From: Rhodospirillales bacterium
Lineage (GTDB): Bacteria; Pseudomonadota; Alphaproteobacteria; ATCC43930; CGMCC-115725
Assembly: GCA_947473305.1 (NCBI GenBank)
Contig: CANJCB010000016.1
Location: 30,633 to 94,632, forward strand
Length of the DNA: 64,000 nucleotides
Reading direction: 5' to 3'
Below are positions 34,485 to 42,573 of this stretch, piece after piece; position 1 is the first letter of the stretch, and each line of letters opens with the position of its first letter. The notes beneath the pieces were generated by a model. It saw only the letters and a list, made by a program, of their open reading frames with translations, was not told where the DNA came from and searched no databases. The translations under genes were made by a program, and so were the position numbers.

Positions 34485-36596
34485 TTAAGAGGCCGGTACG
34501 ATAAGCGCATCGACGATGGTCGCGCGGTCGGACGCAGGATCGAGGATCACGGGGTTGATGTCGATATCTTCGATGTCCCCGCCGATTTCGACGGCGAGTT
34601 CGGAGAGTTTCAGCAGGAGCGGCAGCACGAGCGTTTCCGGATTTTTGCCGGGATAAAGCTTCTCGAAAATTCGGCCGAAGGCGGGGATCTCCGCGATCAT
34701 CGACCGGGCTTCCCGCTCGTCGAAGGGGGCGAGCCGCATCGAGACCTGGCGGAGTGCCTCGACGAAGATCCCCCCGAGGCCGAAGAGCACTGTCGGCCCG
34801 AATTGCGGATCGCGCTTCACGCCGAGGATGATCTCGATGCCCCCCGTCACCATCGGCTGGACCAGCACGCCGGTAATCTTGGCTTGGGGATGGCTGCGCG
34901 CGATGCCTGCGGTCATTTCATCGTAGGCCGCAGCGACTTCCGCAGCGCTCTTCAGCCCCAGTCGGACACCGCCGACCGCTGCCTTATGGGGCAGGTCCGG
35001 CGAGATGAGTTTGGCGACGACCGGATAACCAAGCGTATCGGCGGCCGCCACCGCTTCCGCTTTGGAGGTGGCTGCGACCTCGCGGGGCACGGGCAGGTCG
35101 TAAAGGGCCAGGAGCTTCTTGGCCTCGTCCTCGGTAACCAGCGCGCCGCCGGCCGCGATGATGGCGCGTGCCTGGGCATCGCGTTGACGCTGGGTGGCTG
35201 GCGGCGCGCGATGTGTTTTCGGCGGCTCTTTGCGGCGCGCGTGATAGTCGATGAAGGCTCTGATCGCCAAGAGCCCTTCTCGAAGGCCCTGAAGATAAGG
35301 AACCCCCGCGTCCCGAAGCATCTTCAGGATCTCGGGATTCCAGGGGCCGGAGAAATTATTGACATAGACCAGGCATTTGCCTGTCCGTTTGGCGGCCTCC
35401 ACAGCGTATTTCGCGACGGTCAGGTCATAGGCCGCTGGGCTATCTTGGGAAATGACGATCACGTCGAGCTGCGGTTCCGCCGCCAAGACGCCCACCGCGC
35501 CCAGGAAGATGTCGGGATTGGCAGCACCGCCGGTCGGGTCGATGGGATTTTCCGGTCGGGCGAACCAAGGGAGGATCTTCGCGAGATCCGTCTTGCCGGT
35601 TTCGCTCAGAGGACGCACATCGAGGCCCACGTCCTCGGCCACATCCATCACGACGCCGTTCTCCCCGCCGGAGATCCCGATGATGCCGATACCGGGACCG
35701 GAAGGCGGCCGGGCGCCCCGGAACATCTCGATCAATTCGACCCATTCGTCGAAGTCCTGGGCCTGGATCACGCCATGCTGGCGGAAGACGGCGCTTTGCA
35801 CCTGATAGGAGCCGGCGAGCGTGCCGGTATGGGCGGCGCTGGCGGCGCTTCCCCCGGCGCTGCGCCCCGATTTCAGCACGATCAGCGGCTTGCCGAGCTC
35901 GAAGGCGCGGTCGGCGACCTTCAGGAATTTCACCGGGTCCTTGATACCTTCGAGGAAGGCCGCCAGCACCGTGACCCTCGGATCTTCCACCAGATATTCC
36001 AGATGATCGGCGCTGGTGATCACCGCCTCGTTGCCCGAAGAGACGATATGGCTGAAGCCGATGCCGCGCAGGCTGCGCACCATGGCGACCACGACCGAGC
36101 CGCTTTGCGAGACGACCGCCACACCGCCGGTTTCGACCGAGGAGGGCGAGGTGCTGCTGTAGCCGCAGGCGCGGTCCTGGAAGTTCAGCACGCCCAGGCA
36201 ATTGGGGCCGGAGATCGCCATGCCGCTGCGCGCGGCGAAATCCTGGAGTTCCTTCTGGCGCGCCCGGCCCGTTTCGCCCGCCTCCCCATAGCCGCTGGCG
36301 AAGATGACGGCGGCGGGGATCTTGCACTCCGCCGCCTCGTCCAGCACGGCCTGGATATGCTCGCTCGGGATGCCGATGCAGACGAGATCGATGGGTTCCG
36401 GCACCGCCTTGAGGCTCGGATAGCAAGGCGCCCCCAGCACGTTGTCGTATTTCGGATTGATCGCGAAGATCTTGCCGGTAAAGCCCAGCTCCTGGAGGTT
36501 GCGGATCGCGCCGGTTGCCCGGCCGCCAGCCGCCGAGGCGCCGACGACCGCCACGGAACGCGGGGAATAAAGCGGGCGAAGGTCGCGCTTGGTCAT
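34485..36596 (-). CDS. ADP-forming acyl-CoA synthetase, fused alpha/beta (acetate--CoA ligase family)
   Basis: A 703-residue NDP-forming synthetase. The order is CoA-binding Rossmann domain (residues ~8-135), two succinyl-CoA-ligase-like flavodoxin domains (~150-290 and ~300-450), and ATP-grasp domain (~485-700). The phosphorylatable histidine of the family is His256 (AAHTGTLAG). The ATP-grasp part shows PVVAKLISPDLPHKAAVGGV and GVKRDPQFGPTVLFGLGG. It couples acid plus CoA to ATP with ADP release, reversibly. Within the operon it follows the ABC importer genes by 30 nt and precedes the crotonase, consistent with activation of an imported acid. Acyl specificity unknown. Confidence 0.9.
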   Translation of the reverse strand: MTKRDLRPLYSPRSVAVVGASAAGGRATGAIRNLQELGFTGKIFAINPKYDNVLGAPCYPSLKAVPEPIDLVCIGIPSEHIQAVLDEAAECKIPAAVIFASGYGEAGETGRARQKELQDFAARSGMAISGPNCLGVLNFQDRACGYSSTSPSSVETGGVAVVSQSGSVVVAMVRSLRGIGFSHIVSSGNEAVITSADHLEYLVEDPRVTVLAAFLEGIKDPVKFLKVADRAFELGKPLIVLKSGRSAGGSAASAAHTGTLAGSYQVQSAVFRQHGVIQAQDFDEWVELIEMFRGARPPSGPGIGIIGISGGENGVVMDVAEDVGLDVRPLSETGKTDLAKILPWFARPENPIDPTGGAANPDIFLGAVGVLAAEPQLDVIVISQDSPAAYDLTVAKYAVEAAKRTGKCLVYVNNFSGPWNPEILKMLRDAGVPYLQGLREGLLAIRAFIDYHARRKEPPKTHRAPPATQRQRDAQARAIIAAGGALVTEDEAKKLLALYDLPVPREVAATSKAEAVAAADTLGYPVVAKLISPDLPHKAAVGGVRLGLKSAAEVAAAYDEMTAGIARSHPQAKITGVLVQPMVTGGIEIILGVKRDPQFGPTVLFGLGGIFVEALRQVSMRLAPFDEREARSMIAEIPAFGRIFEKLYPGKNPETLVLPLLLKLSELAVEIGGDIEDIDINPVILDPASDRATIVDALIVPAS

Positions 36597-36626
36597 CTCA
36601 ATGTCTCTCTCTGGCTTGTCACGCGG

Positions 36627-37406
36627 TCAGGCCTTGTAGACCCGGACCCGCTTCAGGAAATCGATGGTGCGGGGATGGGTCGGCTGGGCGAAGATCTGTG
36701 CGGGCGGACCCTGTTCCACGACCTTGCCGCCGTCTATGAAGACGACGCGGTGGGCGATCTCCTGGATGAAGGCCATCTCATGGGTGGCGATCAGCATGGT
36801 CATGCCTGCCTCGGCCAAGCTCTGCATGACGTCGAGCACTTCGCCCACGAGTTCGGGATCGAGCGAGGAGGTCGGCTCGTCGAAGAGCATCGCCTTGGGT
36901 TTCATGGCGAGGGACCGCGCGATTCCCACGCGCTGCTGCTGACCGCCGGAAAGCGTGCTTGGATAGGCGTTGGCTTTGTCCGCGAGCCCGACCCGTTCCA
37001 GCAAGGCGAGCGCCTCCGTTGTGGCCTGCGCCTTGGGCTGGCCCTTCACGACGACCGGGCCTTCGATAACGTTGCCCAGCACCGTCATATGCGGGAAGAG
37101 GTTGAAGTTCTGAAAGACCATGCCGATCTGGGCGCGGAGCATCCGCAGCTTTGCCTCGCTGTCGCCGATGCGCTTGCCGTTGGGACCGTCGCGATATCCC
37201 ACGGTCGCGCCGTCGAACTGGATCTCGCCGCCTTCGTATTGCTCCAGGAAATTGAGGCAGCGGAGCATGGTGCTCTTGCCCGATCCGCTGGGGCCGATGA
37301 TGCCGACGATCTCGCCTTTCTGGACGTCGAGGTCGATGCCGCGCAGGACCTGGTTGTCGCCGAACCGCTTGGCGAGGTTGCGGACGGAAATCATCGGCGC
37401 GCTCAT
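36627..37406 (-). CDS. Polar amino acid ABC transporter ATP-binding protein (GlnQ/HisP type)
   Basis: A 259-residue ABC ATPase. Walker A is GPSGSGKST (about residues 38-46), the Q-loop lies in QIGMVFQNFNLFPHM, the signature is LSGGQQQRVGIARSL and Walker B is AMLFDEPTSSLD. A switch His lies in IATHEM. The FQNFNLFPHMTVLGN and DGGKVVEQGPP segments are characteristic of the polar-amino-acid uptake group. Its ATG overlaps the permease stop by 4 bp. A solute-binding protein of this transporter family is missing from the operon. Confidence 0.92.
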   Translation of the reverse strand: MSAPMISVRNLAKRFGDNQVLRGIDLDVQKGEIVGIIGPSGSGKSTMLRCLNFLEQYEGGEIQFDGATVGYRDGPNGKRIGDSEAKLRMLRAQIGMVFQNFNLFPHMTVLGNVIEGPVVVKGQPKAQATTEALALLERVGLADKANAYPSTLSGGQQQRVGIARSLAMKPKAMLFDEPTSSLDPELVGEVLDVMQSLAEAGMTMLIATHEMAFIQEIAHRVVFIDGGKVVEQGPPAQIFAQPTHPRTIDFLKRVRVYKA

Positions 37407-38068
37407 GACCGTTTCGCCCAGTAAAGCTCGAGTTTCCGCGAGAGATAAATCAGCGGAAAGATGATGACGAGAAAGGCGATGGCGAGCGCCGTATAGATCT
37501 CGAAAGGCCGGAAGGTCTGGGCGATCAGGTCGTTCGCCTCATGCAGCAGCTCGTAGACCGCCAGTACAGAGGCGAGCGTCGTCAGCTTGATGAGGTTGGC
37601 CAACTCGTTGATGAAGGGCGGGATCATCCGGCGCACGGCCTGGGGCAGGATGATGCGCCGCATGGAGGTCAGGTAGCTCATGCCGATGGATTTGGCGGCG
37701 AGCGACTGGCCCTTGTCGATGGAGGCGATGCCGGCCCGGAAGATCTCGGCGATATAGGCGGCAGAATGAAGACCCAGGCCCAGGGTGCAGGCCACCATGG
37801 CCTCCAGCCTCACGCCGATCAGGATGGGCAGCGCGTAATAGATCCAGAAGAGCTGCACCAGGCTCGGCGTGCTGCGGAAGAACTCGATGATCGGCATCGC
37901 GATGGCGCGCGGCAGCCGGTGCTGCGCGCCCCGGGCCATGCCGAGCGGCAGGCCCACGATCACTCCTACCGCGAGGGATAGCAAGGTGAGCTCGAATGTG
38001 AACATCGCGCCGCGTACGAAGACCCAGCGGTAGTCCCAGATGATGTAGAGATGCCAGTTGTAGCTCAT
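37403..38068 (-). CDS. Polar amino acid ABC transporter permease (HisM/GlnP type)
   Basis: A 221-residue inner-membrane permease with about five transmembrane segments. The N-terminal TFELTLLSLAVGVIVGLPLG is the HisMQ-family signature region. The EAA loop is complete (GMSYLTSMRRIILPQAVRRM), which docks the ATPase. Only one permease gene is present, so it would have to act as a homodimer, as GlnP does. It is the first gene of the minus-strand operon and divergent from the alpha-only CoA ligase, with about 173 bp between starts. Confidence 0.9.
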   Translation of the reverse strand: MSYNWHLYIIWDYRWVFVRGAMFTFELTLLSLAVGVIVGLPLGMARGAQHRLPRAIAMPIIEFFRSTPSLVQLFWIYYALPILIGVRLEAMVACTLGLGLHSAAYIAEIFRAGIASIDKGQSLAAKSIGMSYLTSMRRIILPQAVRRMIPPFINELANLIKLTTLASVLAVYELLHEANDLIAQTFRPFEIYTALAIAFLVIIFPLIYLSRKLELYWAKRS

Positions 38069-38241
38069 CCCAGAACTGCCCCCTCGATCTTCCCCTGGAG
38101 CCCGGAAACACCCTATGATGAAACCGGGCGGTTGCGGAAGGCGGGTTGATCTCCGCCTTTCCGCACTGGATCTTCATCCATCGATAAACGATGGTATGGA
38201 AGTCTGGCACACAGGACGACATCATAAAGGGAGGATCGGGC

Positions 38242-39663
38242 TTGTCGAGCACCACTGGCACCGGAACCCGCGCGAAATCGCGCATTCCCGTTTCGCGTCT
38301 CCTTCATCCGCGCTCGGTCGCGGTTGTCGGGGCCTCCAACACGCCGGGCAAGTTCGGCTACGGCATCACCCATCACCTCATAAAATTCAAGTTTCCGGGT
38401 GTGCTGCTGCCGATCAATGCGACCAGCGCGGAGATCCAGGGCGTCAAGGCCTATCCCAGCATCGACGCGGCTCCGGGGCCGGTCGACCTGGCGCTGATCG
38501 CCTTGCCGGCGGCGGTTGTTCCCCAGGCCTGCCGGGACTGCGCCAAGGCGGGTGTCGGCGCGGTGGTCATCGCCTCGGTGGGATTCTCCGAACTGGGCGA
38601 GGAGGGCCGCCCACTCCAGCAGGAACTGACCGAGATCGCCCGGGAAACGGGCATGCGGATCCTGGGCCCCAATTGCATGGGCTTCATGACGCCGCCGGCC
38701 GCCCTGGCGCTGACCTCCTCGGTGGTGTTCGACAACAACGTTCTGGTGCCGGGACCGATCGGGCTTATCAGCCAGAGCGGCGGCCTCATGGTCTCGCTTT
38801 ACGACCGGGCCACGACGGCGGGCATCGGCTTCACCGCCTCGATCTCGCTCGGCAATCAATGCGACCTGGAGATTTCCGATTTCCTCGAATTCTTCATCGA
38901 GGACCCCAATACCAAGGCGGTCTGCATCTATGCGGAGGAGGTGAAGGACCGGCCTCGCTTCCTGGAAATGGCGGAGCGCTGCCGGGCCGCGCAGAAGCCC
39001 CTCTTCCTCTATAAGGCGGGACGTACGGCGGCGGGCGCTGCCCAGGCGATGTTCCATACGGCGAGCACGGCCGGAACCTGGCCCGATTTCGAGAAGGCTT
39101 GCCGCGCGCGGGGCGTATTGGTCTCGGACGATCCCGACGACATGATCCGGGCCGCCGACGCGCTCGTGCGCTGGGGCCGGCCCCAGCGCGAGGAGGTGGG
39201 CCTGATATCTCCGTCGGGCGGCAGCCTCACGGTCACCACCGACCGGGTCTACGAAAAGGGGCTTCGTCTCGGCGAACTCAGCGAGGAAAGCAAGCGGCGG
39301 GCGGGCGAGGTGTTGCTGCCAATCTATGTCCGCAATCCCTTCGACTACGGCGGACGGATCGGAAAGAGCAGTTCGGTAGCGGATAGCACGCTCTTTGCCA
39401 ATATCCTGGCGACCGATCCGAATGTCGGCGTGGTGCTGGTGGTGATCAACACGACGCGACCCTTGCCCGAGATTTCACGGGCTCTTGCGCTCGAGCTGAT
39501 GAATGTGGGCCGGCCCTTTGTCTTTTACTTCAGCCCCGGCCAGGCGGCGGATCCCTCCCGCAAGGCCGTGAAAGAAACCGGCTGCCCCTATTACGACAGT
39601 CTCGACAGCGCCTTGCGGGTGCTGTCGCTGATCGTCGAAAGCGGGAAGCAGGCGAAACCATGA
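38242..39663 (+). CDS. ADP-forming CoA ligase, alpha-subunit-type only (no ATP-grasp domain)
   Basis: A 473-residue protein with the CoA-binding domain (HPRSVAVVGASNTPGKFGYG) and two succinyl-CoA-ligase-like domains. The active His272 is in FHTASTAG. It ends where the ATP-grasp domain would begin, so it is an alpha-subunit equivalent and needs a beta partner for ATP-dependent activity. A TTG start at 38242 is preferred because GGGAGGA lies 6 nt upstream; an ATG at 38191 has none. Its stop overlaps the methylaspartate-ammonia-lyase-like gene by 4 bp (ATGA), so the two are coupled. The possible beta partner in this window is unknown. Confidence 0.83.
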   Translation: MSSTTGTGTRAKSRIPVSRLLHPRSVAVVGASNTPGKFGYGITHHLIKFKFPGVLLPINATSAEIQGVKAYPSIDAAPGPVDLALIALPAAVVPQACRDCAKAGVGAVVIASVGFSELGEEGRPLQQELTEIARETGMRILGPNCMGFMTPPAALALTSSVVFDNNVLVPGPIGLISQSGGLMVSLYDRATTAGIGFTASISLGNQCDLEISDFLEFFIEDPNTKAVCIYAEEVKDRPRFLEMAERCRAAQKPLFLYKAGRTAAGAAQAMFHTASTAGTWPDFEKACRARGVLVSDDPDDMIRAADALVRWGRPQREEVGLISPSGGSLTVTTDRVYEKGLRLGELSEESKRRAGEVLLPIYVRNPFDYGGRIGKSSSVADSTLFANILATDPNVGVVLVVINTTRPLPEISRALALELMNVGRPFVFYFSPGQAADPSRKAVKETGCPYYDSLDSALRVLSLIVESGKQAKP

Positions 39664-40898
39664 AGATCAAGGAGGTCCTCTATACCGTCTGCGAATCGGG
39701 GCTTTTCAACAAGGACCTGATGGCTATGAAGGCCGGCGCCAAGGCGGATGGCTTCACCTATATCGGCGAGCCCGTGACGCCGGGCTTCAAGCGGATCGTC
39801 CAGCCCGGCGCCGCGATCTCGATCATGTTGAGATTGGAGGACGGGCAGGTCGCCTTCGGAGACTGCTCCGATGTGATCTTTGCCGGCGCCGCCGGTCGCG
39901 ATCCCTTGTTCCAGCCCGCCGAGCACGAGGGTTTTATCCAGGGTGAATTGAAGGAACGGCTCACGGGCCGGGACATCTCCCGCTTCCGTCCGGTGGCGGA
40001 GGAAATCGACAAGCTTTCCTGGCAGGGCAAGCGTCTTCATACCGCGCTGCGCTATGGGATCAGCCAGGCGCTTCTCAACGCGACCTCGCTCGCAGGCCAT
40101 GCGCCGATGGCCCGGGTCATTTCCGACGAATACGGCTGCCCCATCGCGCGGAAGCCCGTCCCGATCCTGGTGAGTGCTGGCACCCGGGAATGGGCGCGGC
40201 TCGATCGTGCGATTCTGAAGAAGGCGGATCTCTTGCCGCATAGCTCCTTCACCAATGCCGAGCGCGACTTGGGGCTCCAGGGCGAGAAGCTGTTGGAATA
40301 CGCGGGTCAGGTCGTGAAGCGCATCAAGGAGATTGGCGAGCCAGGGTACCGGCCGACCATCCATCTCGATTGCTATGGCACCATGGGCGATCTCTATGGT
40401 GGCGATATCGAGCGGGTCGCCTCCTACATCGGCAAGGTCAAGGAAGTGGTGGGCGATCTCGACCTGATGATCGAGGCGCCGATCATCGCGGAGAACCGTG
40501 CGGCCCAGATCGAAGCCTATCAGGCGCTTTGCGCCGTGGTGCGCCGCCATGGCCACGGGACCCAGATCATCGTCGACGAGTGGTGCAACGATCTCCAGGA
40601 CGTGAAGGACTTCGCCGATGCGGGGGCGGGCGATCTCTTGCAGATAAAGATGCCCGACCTGGGCGGCCTGACCGACACCATCGAAGGCGTGCTTTATGCC
40701 CGCGGCAAGGGGCTCGGCGTCTCCCTGGGCGGGTCGCTTAACGAAACCGACCAGGCCTCCCGCATCAGCGCCCATGTCGCCCTGGCGACCCAGCCCACCT
40801 ATATCTACGCCAAGCCCGGCAATGGGGGCGACGAAGGCTTCATGATCCAGAAGAACGAGATGCTCAGGACGCTGGTGCTGCTCGGCGTGAGGCCTTAG
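39660..40898 (+). CDS. Methylaspartate ammonia-lyase-like enzyme (enolase superfamily) with altered substrate pocket
   Basis: A 412-residue enolase-superfamily protein that aligns over its length with 3-methylaspartate ammonia-lyase. Metal ligands are Asp237 (HLDCYG), Glu272 (MIEAP) and Asp306 (VDEWCN). The catalytic bases are Lys330 (QIKMPDLGG) and His194 (LLPHSS). From memory of the Clostridium tetanomorphum enzyme, substrate residues Gln172, Thr360 and Cys361 are here Ser172, Ser359 and Leu360. The lyase chemistry should remain (removal of ammonia from a beta-substituted aspartate), but the preferred substrate may differ. Overlaps the upstream CoA ligase gene by 4 bp; mesaconate-type products could be its acyl substrate (inference). 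Confidence 0.85.
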   Translation: MKIKEVLYTVCESGLFNKDLMAMKAGAKADGFTYIGEPVTPGFKRIVQPGAAISIMLRLEDGQVAFGDCSDVIFAGAAGRDPLFQPAEHEGFIQGELKERLTGRDISRFRPVAEEIDKLSWQGKRLHTALRYGISQALLNATSLAGHAPMARVISDEYGCPIARKPVPILVSAGTREWARLDRAILKKADLLPHSSFTNAERDLGLQGEKLLEYAGQVVKRIKEIGEPGYRPTIHLDCYGTMGDLYGGDIERVASYIGKVKEVVGDLDLMIEAPIIAENRAAQIEAYQALCAVVRRHGHGTQIIVDEWCNDLQDVKDFADAGAGDLLQIKMPDLGGLTDTIEGVLYARGKGLGVSLGGSLNETDQASRISAHVALATQPTYIYAKPGNGGDEGFMIQKNEMLRTLVLLGVRP

Positions 40899-41380
40899 AG
40901 AAACAGAATAAAGAGCCATTGATAGACTGTGTACGCCAGTCCGCCATAGCCGATAAATAGTCCGGCTAACGCTAGTGTTTCCCCCGAAATTCTGGGGTTG
41001 TTGCGGCATCTGCGTCGGGCGAAATGTCCGAAGATAATCCCCGGAATCCACCCGATGATCGGGATTGCAATTCCGCCTAGGGATAGAGCGAACGATGCAG
41101 CGGCGAGAAGCGATAGTCTTTGACCATGTTCTGGTGTCAGCCGTTGCCGTATCCGGGTGTTAATAGGCGAAAGAACTAGAAAGAAGAATATGAAAAGAAG
41201 CGGTATGGTAATAATGACCAGACCATGGGGATGAACAAGCATCAGTAAAGTTGATAATTCGTACTTTTGCCCCACCGTCGCTATAACGTAGAGAACCGCT
41301 AGCGAAGCCGCTAAAGTGGCAATCATGTGAGCCGCGAAGACCGCTAGAGTAACGAGGACGTGAGAGATCTTTGATTTCAA
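40895..41380 (-). CDS. DUF4190-type membrane protein, lower GC than neighbours
   Basis: A 161-residue membrane protein with about four hydrophobic segments. The C-terminal half fits DUF4190: SLGGIAIPIIGWIPGIIFG, a basic loop HFARRRCRNNPRISG, and ALAGLFIGYGGLAYTVY. The start is taken as TTG at 41380, with GGAAGGA about 5 nt upstream. The frame stays open for another 470 bases upstream, but that part is antisense to the cupin gene at 41456-41815. Base composition is unusual: bases 41161-41220 contain only 20 G/C of 60, against a strongly GC-rich background. Recent acquisition is possible. Function of the family is unknown. It overlaps the convergent lyase gene by 4 bp. Confidence 0.72.
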   Translation of the reverse strand: MKSKISHVLVTLAVFAAHMIATLAASLAVLYVIATVGQKYELSTLLMLVHPHGLVIITIPLLFIFFFLVLSPINTRIRQRLTPEHGQRLSLLAAASFALSLGGIAIPIIGWIPGIIFGHFARRRCRNNPRISGETLALAGLFIGYGGLAYTVYQWLFILFL

Positions 41381-41455
41381 GCTAGTCCTTCCCCGCTCTA
41401 ATCGGTGCTGAGTTTCCGGAGAATCGATTTGTCTATCTGGAAATCGGAGGAAGCC

Positions 41456-41815
41456 ATGGCGCAGGATTCGTCGAAGCCGAAGGACGGGGTTAAGTTCGTG
41501 AAGCCTTCCGACCGTGCCTTTGTCGGGGCCGAGGCGATGAAGATCGCCCGCGATGTCGGGCCGGAGATCAGCGGGACGATGGCTTGCGGCATTGCAACCT
41601 TCGAGCCCTGCGACATCCCCTGGACCGTGCAGTACGACGAATACATCTACTGCCTTGAAGGCGTCTTGAGACTGGCGATCGGTGACGAGGAACTGGTTCT
41701 GGAAACCGGCTGCTCGGTCTGGCTGCCCAAGGGCACAGCGCTCGCCTATCGTGTGTCGGATTGGGCGAAGGTCGTCTATACGATTTATCCGGGGAACTGG
41801 AAGGCTGCCTCCTGA
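41456..41815 (+). CDS. EutQ-like cupin protein
   Basis: A 119-residue small cupin. The barrel region reads QYDEYIYCLEGVLRLAI and LVLETGCSVWLPKGTALAY, which is the pattern of the EutQ C-terminal cupin. It lacks the H-x-H metal pair of classical cupins, as EutQ does. EutQ proteins are linked to ethanolamine use as acetate kinases or assembly factors, but this short form has only the cupin part and no other eut gene is near. The ATG at 41456 has GGAGG 5 nt upstream; an in-frame start at 41405 lacks one. Confidence 0.78.
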   Translation: MAQDSSKPKDGVKFVKPSDRAFVGAEAMKIARDVGPEISGTMACGIATFEPCDIPWTVQYDEYIYCLEGVLRLAIGDEELVLETGCSVWLPKGTALAYRVSDWAKVVYTIYPGNWKAAS

Positions 41816-41896
41816 CCGTTCCGCGCCGATGACTGTCGGCTCCCTCTTCACCCTGGAGGGAGAAGCGGGAGTTTCTCGGGAGAAAGCGGGACATTT

Positions 41897-42568
41897 CTAC
41901 TTGTCGCCGGGAACCCCGAAGCTCGGGGCTGCGGAGGGGTTGAGGGCGCGGGTCACATAGGCATCCATCTGGGGCTCATAGACCTTCCAGAGCCGCTCCA
42001 GCTCGCCGATGGGATCGTCATGCCAATCGACGCGGAGATCGACCACCGGCCAGGACACCTTGTCGACGACGAGCAGCCCCACGGAATGGAGAGGGCCTTC
42101 CTCGCCGCCGGCATCGAGCCCCGCGCGCATCGCCTTGACGATCCGTTCCGGAAAGGGGCCGGTCGCCTTGGCGAAACCATCGAGCACCGCCTGCGGCACA
42201 TGCTCGCCCGCCAGCAAGTTACCAGCGGAAACCGCGCCCTTCGCCAAGGCATAGGCATTCTTGCCGAGAACGTTCGCGCCGGAGAAAGCGGCTGTCCGGC
42301 CCTGGGCGTCGAGGGCGATGAGCTGGCGGAAGGCGATATAGTCGTGGGTCGCCTTCAGGATCTCGATGGCCTCGCTCGCCGAGGCGCCCGAAGCCATCAG
42401 ATCGAGGCCGCGCGGCCCGAGCCTGGGATCGGTGATGTTCTGGGTCCCCACCGCGCCGACGCCCGCCCGCGCATGGGCGCAGCGCGCGGCCACGGCGGGA
42501 GAGGAGGAAGTGACGGCGAGCCCGAAGGCCCCCGTCTTCTCGTCCAGCGCGGCGATGGAATAGGTCAT
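41897..42568 (-). CDS. DUF1028 protein (Ntn-hydrolase-like)
   Basis: A 223-residue DUF1028 protein with the characteristic N-terminus (TYSIAALDEKTGAFGLAVTS) and central ARAGVGAVGTQNITDPRLG and FSGANVLGKNAY segments. The fold is related to N-terminal-nucleophile hydrolases. In other bacteria these genes lie next to amino-acid or peptide catabolic genes. The start ATG at 42568 is 5 nt after the RidA-gene stop, so the pair is an operon. The RidA/DUF1028 pairing suggests processing of a reactive enamine or imine product from amine or amino-acid breakdown (inference). Confidence 0.85.
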   Translation of the reverse strand: MTYSIAALDEKTGAFGLAVTSSSPAVAARCAHARAGVGAVGTQNITDPRLGPRGLDLMASGASASEAIEILKATHDYIAFRQLIALDAQGRTAAFSGANVLGKNAYALAKGAVSAGNLLAGEHVPQAVLDGFAKATGPFPERIVKAMRAGLDAGGEEGPLHSVGLLVVDKVSWPVVDLRVDWHDDPIGELERLWKVYEPQMDAYVTRALNPSAAPSFGVPGDK

Positions 42569-42573
42569 GGTTT

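Noticed and set aside
34803..37424. Very long open frame (over 870 codons) antisense to the CoA synthetase and ABC ATPase genes
   Set aside because: It crosses three convincing genes with catalytic motifs, its translation is rich in His, Arg, Asp and Gly with no domain logic, and such antisense frames are expected from high-GC codon bias. The same holds for long antisense frames over 1454-2716, 3508-4824, 6894-8519, 10066-12181, 15431-17215, 48185-49510 and 57515-59830.
40895..41851. A 318-residue protein covering the whole open frame
   Set aside because: The upstream half is antisense to the cupin gene at 41456-41815 and has no sensible composition. The DUF4190 part begins at a TTG with its own ribosome site at 41380.
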